A stretch of 64,000 nt of DNA from WHSW01 sp963742205 (GTDB lineage: Bacteria > Actinomycetota > Thermoleophilia > Solirubrobacterales > 70-9): contig CAVUKZ010000010.1 of assembly GCA_963742205.1 (NCBI GenBank), positions 1 through 64,000 of the forward strand. Reading direction: 5' to 3'. Of the stretch, positions 10,350 to 18,113 are shown in pieces. The stretch's first letter is position 1. The number at the start of each line of letters is the position of its first letter. The translations under genes and the position numbers were made by a program. The notes beneath the pieces were generated by a model. That model was not told the origin of the DNA. It searched no databases and saw only the letters and a list, made by a program, of their open reading frames with translations.

Positions 10350-11172
10350 ATGTCTGAGTTCGACCACGGTCCCCCGGCTCACCTGGCGGCGCTCTTTGAC
10401 GACGTACCTGACCCGCCGGTACTCGATGATTTCTGGTTCGACTGGGGGCCGGTGTTCTACCGAGGCCGGCTCGACGGCTCGGCGCGCGTGCTCTGCCTCG
10501 CTTCTGACCCCGGACCGACGGAGCGAATCGCAGGACGCACGCTGGTCGGAAACGCCGGCCAACGGGTCCAGGGCTTCCTCAGCAAGCTCGGGCTCACGCG
10601 GTCATATGTCTGCCTGAACGCCTGGGCCTACGCCGTTCATCCCTCGCGGGCTTTCCCGGAGAAGGACCGCCTGGACGAGACGGCACAGCTCGAGTGGCGA
10701 AACGCCGTCTACGACGCCGCCACGGGACCGCAGCTCGAGGCCGTGATCGCCTTCGGCTTCATGGCTCAGGCCGCGGTGGCGTTGTGGCCGAACATCCCGA
10801 ACGGGATCGAGCCTCACGCCGTGCCCCATCCGTCCAACCCCGAGGAAGACGAGCTCCTGGACGCCTGGCGCGAGGCGATCGATGAGCTCCGCGACGTGGT
10901 CACCCCCGATGCCGACGGCGACAACACGCGGCCCGAACTACGGCTCGACCTTCGAGGAGTCCGACTACGCCCCGATCCCGCGGCGCGATCTTCCGTTCGG
11001 GGCGCCGGCTTTCCTCGGCGACGACTCCTGGGTGCGGGCCAAGCCCGGTCAGGCCATGAACTCGGTCAGCCGCCCGTCGCCCGACGACTTCCACACGCTG
11101 ACCTGGCACGCGCCGGATTCGAGCGACGCTGATGCCCGAGTTGCCCGACGGCATCCCCGACACCCCGTTTGA
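10350..11172 (+). CDS. Uracil-DNA glycosylase superfamily protein, one frame break
   Basis: The start ATG has AAAGGA 8 bases upstream. The protein has the UDG superfamily motif A region as LASDPGPTE, followed by GRTLVGNAGQRVQGFL (compare GEAPG...GxPFVGxAG of family 4), and motif 3 as PHPSNPEED (HPS). An inserted C near 10930 changes frame. The second frame continues DYAPIPRRDLPFG and ends at 11172, giving 274 codons in total. SDPGPTE in place of the usual motif A makes activity on uracil uncertain; a binding or other glycosylase role is possible. The 3' end overlaps the next gene by 41 bases. Confidence 0.75.
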
Positions 11173-12560
11173 TCGGGCCTACCGGGAGGGCGTGTCCGAG
11201 GCGTTGCCGATACCGATGGACGCGGCGGAAGCGCCCCCGGAAGTCGCACCAAGGTTCGCGCCAGCCGAGGCCGTCGCGCTTCACGGCTGCCTGCTGACTC
11301 CCGATGAGGCGATCGAGAAGGGCTATCTCGTGATCGAGGGCGGCCAAATCGCCGAGATCCGCACGACGAAGCCGTCCGGAGCCACGATCGTCGAGACCAA
11401 CGGCGTGATCACGCCGGGTCTGATCGACCTCCATGGCCACCCGGAGTTCAACGTCTTCGCCGCGTGGGAGCCGCCGAAGGAGTACGTGAACCGCTACGCC
11501 TGGCGCGGCAGCACGGAATATCGGGACTTAGTCCGCAATCCCGCCAACGACCTCGACGACGCTGGGCTGAAGGACGAGCAGCTTCGCTACGCCGAGGTTC
11601 GTGCGCTCGTTGGCGGCGTGACGGCGATCCAGGGCGCCGGAGAGAACGCGGATTCGTCGGAGACGCTGGTTCGCAATGTCGACCGGGTGATCTTCGGCAA
11701 GCACATCGCCAGAACCGCGATCGATCTACCCGGCGAGCCGACGGCCACCGACCCCGACGGGTTCGGGATGGACACCTGGGAGAACATCCTCGAAGCGATC
11801 GACACCGGTGAGACGACCAGGCTCTACGTACACCTCGCCGAGGGTCAGTCCAACAACGACCGTTCGCGAGAAGAGCTCGACAAGCTGGTGCGGCTGAAGG
11901 GGCTGACGCCGGCGACGAACATCATCCACGGCACGGCTCTTATCGGAGGATCAACTCGGGGACGTACGAGACGCGGGCGCGAGGCTCATCTGGTCCCCCC
12001 AGTCGAACCTGCGCCTGTACGCCGAGACCACACTCGCCAACAAGGCCCTGGAGCTGAAGATCCCGTTGGCCCTCGGGGCCGATTGGCTACCGAGCGGGAG
12101 CACGTGCCTGCTGGCCGAGATGAAGGTGGCCCGCCACTGGCTTGCCCGCCAGGGTGTGGACGTTGGCGCCAAGGCGCTCGTTCAAATGGTCACTGCGACC
12201 GCCGCTGAGGTCGCCGGTCTCGAGGACGACCTGGGCCAGCTGAAAGCGGATCGGCCCGCGGACATCGCCGTGTTCGAGCGCCGGGTCGAGGACCCGTGGG
12301 AATGCGTCGCCAGCGCAACCCCAGCCGAGGTCAGCCTGGTCCTGGTCGGTGGGGACGTCGCCTTCATCCGGGAGGACTGGCTCGCCGACCTCGGAGCCGA
12401 GGAGCATGAGGAGCATCTCGAACGGCTCTGGGCTTGGGGGAAGTGGATGGTCCTCGACACGAGCTACGCCGTGGAGACCGGCGAGGCACAACCGCGTCTC
12501 GACACGATCCGGGCCGCGCTCATCGCGGCGGCCCCGAACATCGGCCCAATCTTTGCCTGA
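11132..12560 (+). CDS. Metal-dependent amidohydrolase family protein, one frame break
   Basis: After removing one inserted base near 11945, the 476-codon gene encodes an amidohydrolase. It has a small beta domain (LHGCLLTPDEAIEKGYLVIEG), the metal site GLIDLHGHPEFN (HxH), a later histidine in IIHGTAL and an aspartate in ALGADWLPSGS. It ends in a composite beta tail (RPADIAVFERR). The family includes imidazolonepropionase, deaminases and ATZ/TRZ-type hydrolases; the substrate is unassigned. The ATG start lacks a clear ribosome site, and its overlap with the UDG-like gene suggests coupling. It converges with the next gene, leaving three bases between stops. Confidence 0.8.
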
Positions 12561-12563
12561 GGT

Positions 12564-13556
12564 TCAGCAGGTCTGCACTGGCGCCTGCGAGCGGACGACC
12601 TCGAACGCTGAGCCCGGGATCCCCTTGAGTTGATCGAGGTCCTCGTCGTCCCAGCGGCTGTCCGAGGTGCCGCCGAAGAACCAGTTGGAGCCGTTGTCGG
12701 CGACCAGGAACCCGTAGTGCTTGAGCGCCTCCGCGATCACCCGGGCGGCGCCGGTGAAGCCGGAGAGGTCGTAGGCGTCGTCGAGGCGCAGCCGCATGCC
12801 CATCGGCGGCGCGAGGGCGTTCGACGTCGAGCCCGCGCAGTGCGAGCCCGGATGGATCCACGCGTCCCTGGTGACGTCGAAGGTCACCCGGATGGCGTGG
12901 TCGAGGTGGCCGGCCTGGACCTCGTCGTAGCGCACGAGCCCGGGGAAGATCGGCAGCCCGGCGGCGTCCGCGGAGGTCCAGCTCTCGGTGCGCAGGGCGG
13001 CGCTGCGCAGATCCCAGATCACGCCGACCGTCGCGTCCCAACGGCCGAGGTCGCGCCGCGGGAACGCTCGGCCCAACTCGTAGAGCAGGCAGCGCGAGCG
13101 GTCGTAGGCGAGCACGTGGCGATCGCCCCCTGAGGTCGCGCCACCCTCGACCGGGGCCGCGAGCGGCACCCGGTAGGTGCCGTGGTCGGACTCGTCGCCG
13201 TAGAGGGTGAAGTGCACCGGGACCGCGGGCGCCGCCTGCCCGACGACCTTGTAGGGGAAGCCGTAGCCGCGCGGCGAGCCGAAGTCGGGGTGCAGGAAGT
13301 CGCCGCCGTGGGCGTTGATGTAGTCGATGATCCGGCCCGAGTTGGGGGCGAGCGGCGCCCTCGAGACATCCTGGTTCCAGGCGCGCTGGTCCGGCAGCGA
13401 GCGGGCCGTCGGCGGGACGCTGGCGTCCGGGCGCGGGAACACGCCGCAGCCGCCGAGCGGCGGGTAGGGCCCGACGGCGGACGAACCGGCGGCGACGACC
13501 AGCAGCGCGGCGGCGGCGAGGAAGGCCGCCGCGATCGCCAGGCGCCGAGGCCTCAT
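12564..13556 (-). CDS. Secreted protein of unknown function, paralogue of the next gene
   Basis: A 330-residue protein with a signal peptide (LAIAAAFLAAAALLVVAAG). It shares its whole architecture with the adjacent upstream gene: CGVFPRPDASVP, LPDQRAWNQDVS, LHPDFGSPRGYG, ESDHGTYRVPL, GGDRHVLAYD, SWTSADAAGLPIFPGL, LDHAIRVTF, PPMGMRLRL, DNGSNWFFGG. These strongly conserved Asp/His/Asn motifs suggest an enzymatic or metal-binding domain. I recall similar secreted proteins in other bacteria but no established function. It follows its paralogue by four bases, so the two are co-transcribed. Confidence 0.75.
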   Translation of the reverse strand: MRPRRLAIAAAFLAAAALLVVAAGSSAVGPYPPLGGCGVFPRPDASVPPTARSLPDQRAWNQDVSRAPLAPNSGRIIDYINAHGGDFLHPDFGSPRGYGFPYKVVGQAAPAVPVHFTLYGDESDHGTYRVPLAAPVEGGATSGGDRHVLAYDRSRCLLYELGRAFPRRDLGRWDATVGVIWDLRSAALRTESWTSADAAGLPIFPGLVRYDEVQAGHLDHAIRVTFDVTRDAWIHPGSHCAGSTSNALAPPMGMRLRLDDAYDLSGFTGAARVIAEALKHYGFLVADNGSNWFFGGTSDSRWDDEDLDQLKGIPGSAFEVVRSQAPVQTC

Positions 13557-13560
13557 CGAC

Positions 13561-14541
13561 TCAGCAGACGTGGGTCTCGGCCTGCGAACGCACGACCTCG
13601 AACGCCGAGCCGGGAATGGCCTTGAGCTGGTTGAGGTTGTCGTCGTCCCAGCGCGGGTCCGAGCTGCCGCTGAAGTACCAGTCCGAGCCGTTGTCGGCGA
13701 CGATCATCCCGTAGGTCTTCATCGCCTGGGCGATCACCGAGGCGCCGCCGGTGAAGCCGGACAGGTCGTAGTCGGAGCGGAGCCGCATCCGAGTACCCAT
13801 CGCCGGCACGTCGGGCGAGGAGGTGTCGCCGGCGCAATGCGACGCCGGGTTGATCCAGGCGTTGCGGGTGCTCGCGAAGGTGAGGCGGATCGCGTGGTCG
13901 AGGTGGCCGGCGGCGACCTCGTCGTAGCGGACGAGCCCGGGGAAGATGGGCAGCCCGGCCGCGTCCGCGGAAGTCCAGCCTTCATGCCGCAGGCCGGGGC
14001 TGCGCAGGTCCCAGATCGCGCCCCCGTCGGCCTTCCACTTCTTCTTCGAGGAGAAGCCCCGGTAGAGCTCGTAGAGCTTGCAGCGCTTCTTGTCGTAGGC
14101 GATCACGTGGCGATCGCCGTCGGAGTTCGACCCGCCCTCGACCCCGGCGTTGAGCGGGATCCGGTACTTGCCGTGATCGGACTCGTTGCCGTAGGCGGTG
14201 AACTTGACCTTGACGCGCTTCGCGTTCTTGCCGACGACCTTGTACGGAATGCCGTACGCGCGCGGCGAGCCGAAGTCGGGGTGCAGGTCGCCGGGGAGGC
14301 CCTTGATGATCGCGTCGGAGTTGGGGTCGAGCGGGGCCTGCGAGATGTTCTGGTTCCAGGCGCGCTGATCGGGAAGCGAGGGCGCGTCGGCCGGCACCTC
14401 GGGGCCGGGCCGCGGGAACACCCCGCACTGGTCGCCGATCGAGCCCGGCTTGACCGAGGCGGACGGACTCGCGACTAGCGCCGCGGAGGCCGCGATCGCG
14501 GCCACGAGCAGCCCAATAGTCGTCGCCCTGCGCCTCGCCAT
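13561..14541 (-). CDS. Secreted protein of unknown function, first of a tandem pair
   Basis: A 326-residue exported protein with the same motif series as its neighbour (CGVFPRPGPEVP, LPDQRAWNQNIS, LHPDFGSPRAYG, ESDHGKYRIPL, GGDRHV as SDGDRHVIAYD, GWTSADAAGLPIFPGL, LDHAIRLTF, DNGSDWYFSG). The motif TSADAAGLPIFPGLVRYDEV is identical in both. Differences concentrate in the region after the LYEL motif, where this copy has a Lys-rich insert (KKKW). The ATG is preceded by TAGCCT ending 7 bases upstream, so this is probably the promoter-proximal, leaderless gene of a two-gene operon. Confidence 0.75.
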   Translation of the reverse strand: MARRRATTIGLLVAAIAASAALVASPSASVKPGSIGDQCGVFPRPGPEVPADAPSLPDQRAWNQNISQAPLDPNSDAIIKGLPGDLHPDFGSPRAYGIPYKVVGKNAKRVKVKFTAYGNESDHGKYRIPLNAGVEGGSNSDGDRHVIAYDKKRCKLYELYRGFSSKKKWKADGGAIWDLRSPGLRHEGWTSADAAGLPIFPGLVRYDEVAAGHLDHAIRLTFASTRNAWINPASHCAGDTSSPDVPAMGTRMRLRSDYDLSGFTGGASVIAQAMKTYGMIVADNGSDWYFSGSSDPRWDDDNLNQLKAIPGSAFEVVRSQAETHVC

Positions 14542-14568
14542 CGCGCGCAGGCTATCGGTCGCTCGGCT

Positions 14569-14778
14569 TCAGCGCGCCGCATCGATCACGCGCGAGGCGG
14601 CGAGGAAGAGCTCGCGCCCCGCCTCGGTCTCGGGCGGACACGACCGAACCTTGCCGCCGGGCGCGTGGACGCGGGCGAAGGGCTGGCGGGTCAGCCGGCG
14701 GCGCCGCAGGTAGGCCGACGCCTCATCGGCGTAGCCGGAAACGCGCTCGAGCAACATCCGGTGTGGCTTCGGCGTCAT
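14569..14778 (-). CDS. Small basic protein coupled to a roadblock-like gene
   Basis: A 69-residue Arg-rich protein (MTPKPHRMLLERVSGYADEA, ending RVIDAAR). Its ATG shares one base with the stop of the upstream gene (TGATG), which argues for translational coupling and a real gene. I recognise no domain. Its context with the roadblock/LC7-like protein suggests the two are partners. Confidence 0.55.
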   Translation of the reverse strand: MTPKPHRMLLERVSGYADEASAYLRRRRLTRQPFARVHAPGGKVRSCPPETEAGRELFLAASRVIDAAR

Positions 14779-15176
14779 CAGGCGGCCTCCGCCGTCGCGG
14801 CTCGCCCGGCGGCGGCCGGCGCTCGGGCGAGGTCGTGGAGGACGTTGCGGATGTCGAACAGCATCAGCCCGGCGAGCGCGAAGCGCTCGACCGCGGCGAC
14901 GAGAGCGAAGCCGGCGTGGCGCACCGCGAACGCCTCACCGTCCTCCGTGCCCACGTGCGCGTGCTTGACCGGCTCGTCGGCGGCGACGTCGGCCGCGGCG
15001 AGCAGGGCTCGCGCCGCCTTGGCCCAGGTCTCGAGGTCGCCGGTGGCGGCGAGCGCGGTGCCGTCCTCGGCGAGGATCACGCACCCGCGCAGGTCGTCGG
15101 ACATCGCCACCAGACGGGCCACGGCGACCTCTGCGTCCGCGGCGCTCGGGGCACCGCTCGCGATGGGGTCTGGCAT
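14778..15176 (-). CDS. Roadblock/LC7-like small domain protein
   Basis: A 132-residue protein with the roadblock-like alternation of helix and strand (DLRGCVILAEDGTALAATGD, then helices, then strand AVRHAGFALVAAVERFAL). Roadblock proteins usually regulate small GTPases or polarity in actinobacteria, but no GTPase gene is adjacent. The assignment rests on the RGCVILxEDGxxLAATGD-type strand-turn-strand only. ATG 15176 has TATTGT ending 7 bases upstream, suggesting a leaderless start. It is followed by a coupled 69-residue gene. Confidence 0.5.
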   Translation of the reverse strand: MPDPIASGAPSAADAEVAVARLVAMSDDLRGCVILAEDGTALAATGDLETWAKAARALLAAADVAADEPVKHAHVGTEDGEAFAVRHAGFALVAAVERFALAGLMLFDIRNVLHDLARAPAAAGRAATAEAA

Positions 15177-15195
15177 CTCGGCGACAATAGCGGCC

Positions 15196-15336
15196 GTGTC
15201 CTTGGAGCGAGCGTCGTGGCTGGCCGTGGTCGCCGTCTGCGCGATCTGCGCGATCGTGCTCGCGATCAGCGGCTACAGCGGGTACTCGATCGTCGTCACC
15301 GCCGTCGGCGGGGCGGCCGCGATCAACCTGCTCTGA
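15196..15336 (+). CDS. Small two-helix membrane protein (46 aa)
   Basis: The GTG start lies 7 bases after a GACAAT hexamer. The product MSLERASWLAVVAVCAIC... has two hydrophobic stretches (residues about 7-26 and 28-45) separated by SGYSGYS. It is divergent from the roadblock-like gene and its 3' end overlaps the CDF transporter's end. Size, clean hydrophobic profile and the promoter-like hexamer support a real gene. The function is unknown. Confidence 0.5.
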   Translation: MSLERASWLAVVAVCAICAIVLAISGYSGYSIVVTAVGGAAAINLL

Positions 15337-16243
15337 ACGGGCCCTTCGACCTCGACCTCCGGCGGGCCGGTACGCGTCCTCGGGCTCGTTGTGGATCAGC
15401 ACGTCGGAGTTCGGCAGCTCGCGCTCGATCGCCCCGCGCATCGAGTGCGGCGACCGCGTGCGCCTGCTCCAGCGTCGTCCCGGCGCGGAATTGCAGGTGC
15501 AGGTCGATGTAGCGGCGGGCGCCGGCCCGGCGCGCGCGGAGCTTGTGGTAGCCCGCGATCTCCGGCGCGCGCTCGCGCTCGCTCGCGATCACCGCCTCGA
15601 CGCGGTCGAGCTCGGCAGCGGGCGGCGCCTCGTCGACGAGCACGCGGCTGGACCGGGTGAGGATGCGGACGCCGGCGACCACGATCGCACCGGCGACAGC
15701 GAGCGCGGCGATCGAGTCGAACGCCGGCTCGCCGGTGACCTCGACCAACAGCAGGCCCAGGAGGACGCCTCCGGAGGTCATGGCGTCCGTCCTCAGGTGC
15801 GCCGCGTCGCCCTCGAGCGCCGGCGACGCGAGCGCCCTCGCGCGCCGGTAGAGGAACGTCGAGACGCAGATGTTGGCCACAGCCGCGATTGCGATCACGG
15901 CGATGCCGATGCCGAGGTCCTCGACCTCGGAGCCGATCACCAGCCGTCGCGTGGCCTCGAAGATGATGATCCCGGCGCCGACCAGGATCAGCATCCCCTC
16001 GATCGCGGCGGCCAGGTTCTCGAGCTTCTCGTGCCCGTAGGGGTGCTCGCGGTCGGCGGGCTCGTCGGCGGCGCGGACCGAGAAGAAGGCGACGATCGAC
16101 GCCAGCAGGTCGATCGCCGAGTGGATCGCCTCGGTGATGATCGCGATCGAGCCCGTGATCGCGCCGGCGGCGAGCTTGAGCACGATCAGGGTCGCGTTGG
16201 AGGCGATCGAGAGGCTCGCCGCGCTGCTCTTCGTCTGGAACAT
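15323..16243 (-). CDS. Cation diffusion facilitator (CDF) metal transporter
   Basis: A six-helix CDF transporter for divalent metal ions, exchanging metal for protons across the inner membrane. The intramembrane metal site is intact: HSAID (H-x3-D) in helix 2 and HLRTD (H-x3-D) in helix 5. The cytoplasmic C-terminal domain contains IDLHLQFRAGTTLEQAH. A +1 break near 15440 shifts frame; the continuing frame reads MRGAIERELPNSDVLIHNEP. The exact C-terminus is uncertain because a second break seems needed to reach the stop at 15323. The gene starts 9 bases after rdgB and is probably its operon partner. Metal specificity cannot be read. Confidence 0.85.
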   Translation of the reverse strand: MFQTKSSAASLSIASNATLIVLKLAAGAITGSIAIITEAIHSAIDLLASIVAFFSVRAADEPADREHPYGHEKLENLAAAIEGMLILVGAGIIIFEATRRLVIGSEVEDLGIGIAVIAIAAVANICVSTFLYRRARALASPALEGDAAHLRTDAMTSGGVLLGLLLVEVTGEPAFDSIAALAVAGAIVVAGVRILTRSSRVLVDEAPPAAELDRVEAVIASERERAPEIAGYHKLRARRAGARRYIDLHLQFRAGTTLEQAHAVAALDARGDRARAAELRRADPQRARGRVPARRRSRSKGPFRAG

Positions 16244-16252
16244 CGAGGTCGC

Positions 16253-16853
16253 CTACCCGCTCGTGCGCAGGAACTCGGCGAGCTCCCGCGCCGCGCGCCC
16301 GCGGTGGCTGATCGCGTTCTTCTCGTCCGGCTCGAGCTCGGCCATCGTGCGCTCGTCGTCCGGCGCCGGTGTCGACCGGGATGAAGGCCGGGTCGTAGCC
16401 GAAGCCCCCGCTGCCCCGCGGCTCGGTGATCAGGGTCCCCTCGCAGCGTCCCTCGAACAGGCGCTCGGTGCCGTCGGCGTCGATGTACGCGAGCACGCAG
16501 ACGTAGGCGACCGAGCGGTCGGCCTGCTTGGCGAGCTGTGAGATCAGCAGGTCGAGGTTCTGCTCGTCCGTCGCGTCGGGGCCGGCGAAGCGGGCCGAGA
16601 ACACCCCGGGGCGGCCGCCGAGCGCCGCCGCCGCGATCCCCGAATCGTCGGCGACCGTGGGCTCACCCGTCGCGCGATGCGTCGCGCGGGCCTTGATCAG
16701 CGCGTTCTCCGAGAAGGTGACCCCCGTCTCCGGCGGGAGCTCGATCCCCGCCGGAAGCGGGACGAGCTCGAACGAGTCCAGGATCTCCTCGAGCTCGCGG
16801 AGCTTGTGCTCGTTGCGAGTCGCCACGACCAGCCTTGGCGCCGGCCCCGCCAT
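16253..16853 (-). CDS. rdgB: Non-canonical purine NTP pyrophosphatase (RdgB/HAM1)
   Basis: Hydrolyses dITP, ITP and XTP to monophosphates, cleansing nucleotide pools. Motifs are VVATRNEHKLRELEEIL at the start, ADDSGIAAAALGGRPGVFSA in the centre and GSGGFGYDPAFIP. One inserted base near 16372 (GCCGGACG) breaks the frame. Beyond it the expected MAELEPDEKNAISHRGRA continues to a stop at 16253, giving 200 codons, the family's usual length. The ATG shares one base with the rph stop. The rph-rdgB order is common in actinobacteria. Confidence 0.93.
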
Positions 16854-17584
16854 CAACCCGGCAGTGGTCCGCCGCAGGCCCGTTCCTGCGCCTCGCGCAG
16901 GGCGCCGATCGCCGGCTCGGCCAGCTCGAGCAGATCGTCGAGCGAGGCGCGGGAGACCGGCGTGCGCTCGGCCGTCGCCTGGACCTCGACCAGCCCGCCG
17001 TCGCCGGTCATGACGATGTTCGCGTCGACCTCGGCCGTGGAGTCCTCGCTGTAGTCGAGGTCGCACAGCGCATCGCCGCCGACGATCCCGCACGAGATCG
17101 CGGCCACCGAGCCGGTGAGGGGATCGCGCTCGAGCTCTCCCGCGTCCAGCAGGCTCTGGGTCGCGAGCCGCAGCGCGACGTAGCCGCCCGTGATCGACGC
17201 ACAGCGCGTGCCGCCGTCGGCCTGCAGCACGTCGCAGTCGACGTAAACCGAGCGGTCGGGAAGCGCGGTGAGGTCGACGATCCCGCGCAGGGCCCGGCCG
17301 ATCAGCCGCTGGATCTCGGTCGAGCGCCCGTCGGGACGGCCGCGCTTGGAGTCGCGCTCCTTGCGCTCGCCCGTCGAGGCGGGCAGCATCGCGTACTCGG
17401 CCGTCACCCAGCCGCGGCCCTTGCCCTCCAGCCAGCGCGGCACCGAGCTCGAGACCGAGGCCGTGCAGATCACGCGCGTCTCGCCCTGCGAGTAAAGACA
17501 GGAGCCGGTCGCCGTGCGGACGAAGCCGGGGTCGATCGAGACCGGGCGGAGATCGGCGGGGCTGCGGTCGTAGCTGCGGGGCAC
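16853..17584 (-). CDS. rph: RNase PH
   Basis: A phosphorolytic 3'-5' exoribonuclease that trims tRNA 3' ends. The 243-residue protein matches the family's length and landmarks: DPGFVRTATGSCLYSQGETR, VTAEYAMLPASTGER, the phosphate-site GRSTEIQRLIGRALR, CDVLQADGGTRCASITGG and AISCGIVGGDALCDLDYSED. The start is GTG at 17584. The stop overlaps rdgB by one base, so the pair is translationally coupled, followed by the CDF transporter. Confidence 0.95.
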   Translation of the reverse strand: MPRSYDRSPADLRPVSIDPGFVRTATGSCLYSQGETRVICTASVSSSVPRWLEGKGRGWVTAEYAMLPASTGERKERDSKRGRPDGRSTEIQRLIGRALRGIVDLTALPDRSVYVDCDVLQADGGTRCASITGGYVALRLATQSLLDAGELERDPLTGSVAAISCGIVGGDALCDLDYSEDSTAEVDANIVMTGDGGLVEVQATAERTPVSRASLDDLLELAEPAIGALREAQERACGGPLPG

Positions 17585-17698
17585 GCGGCGAGTCTGCCAA
17601 ACCGGGGGCGGCTCGCCGACCCCGGGGGCCCGAACGGGGTGCGGATCGGACGGTCTGACGGGCGGCCCGATGCGGTCCGAGCCGCCCGCCCGGCCTCG

Positions 17699-17944
17699 TC
17701 ACTTGAAGCTGATCGCGTTCACCGCCTGCTTGATCTTCGAGATGATCACCTCCGCGATCTCCGTGCCGCTGGTGCCGTTGAAGCCCTTCATCGCGGCGAC
17801 CATGCCGATCATGAGCATCGAGACCAGGAGGATGAGGCCGACGTACTCGACCGTCCCCTGACCCCGCTCGGATGCGAGCGCCTGGCCGATCCTTCGGCGC
17901 AGCGTGAGCCCGCGCAGGTGCGTGCGGGCGATGAGGTTTTCCAT
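17699..17944 (-). CDS. Flp-type (type IVb) pilin precursor
   Basis: An 81-residue prepilin with a basic leader and the class III cleavage site: G followed by QGTVEY, with Glu at +5 and Tyr at +6. It continues into the hydrophobic stem VGLILLVSMLMIGMVAAM. It would be cut by a TadV-type prepilin peptidase and assembled by a Tad secretion machine. None of those genes are in this window. ATG 17944 has AAGGGAG 5 bases upstream. The frame is intact. Confidence 0.85.
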   Translation of the reverse strand: MENLIARTHLRGLTLRRRIGQALASERGQGTVEYVGLILLVSMLMIGMVAAMKGFNGTSGTEIAEVIISKIKQAVNAISFK

Positions 17945-18113
17945 GAAGCTCCCTTCGTCGATTGACGAAGCCGATGCTCGCGATCGACCCGTGGCCGATC
18001 CAGACCGAGATGCCTCAGATCGCGCGCCGGTGAGTGGCGAGATCCGCAGCCGGCGCCATCCCAACCGAACCGGCGAAGGCTCGCCGGGACTTGCATAGAG
18101 TGACCGGCTGCAG

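Noticed and set aside
17660..17687. Hairpin GGGCGGC...GCCGCCC after the pilin gene as a terminator
   Set aside because: It has a 14-base loop and no T-run. Such GC stems are common by chance in this composition.
15396..17702. 768-codon minus frame spanning rph, rdgB and the CDF transporter
   Set aside because: Only its middle is real (RdgB). The remainder is out-of-frame, Arg-rich translation of the neighbouring genes.
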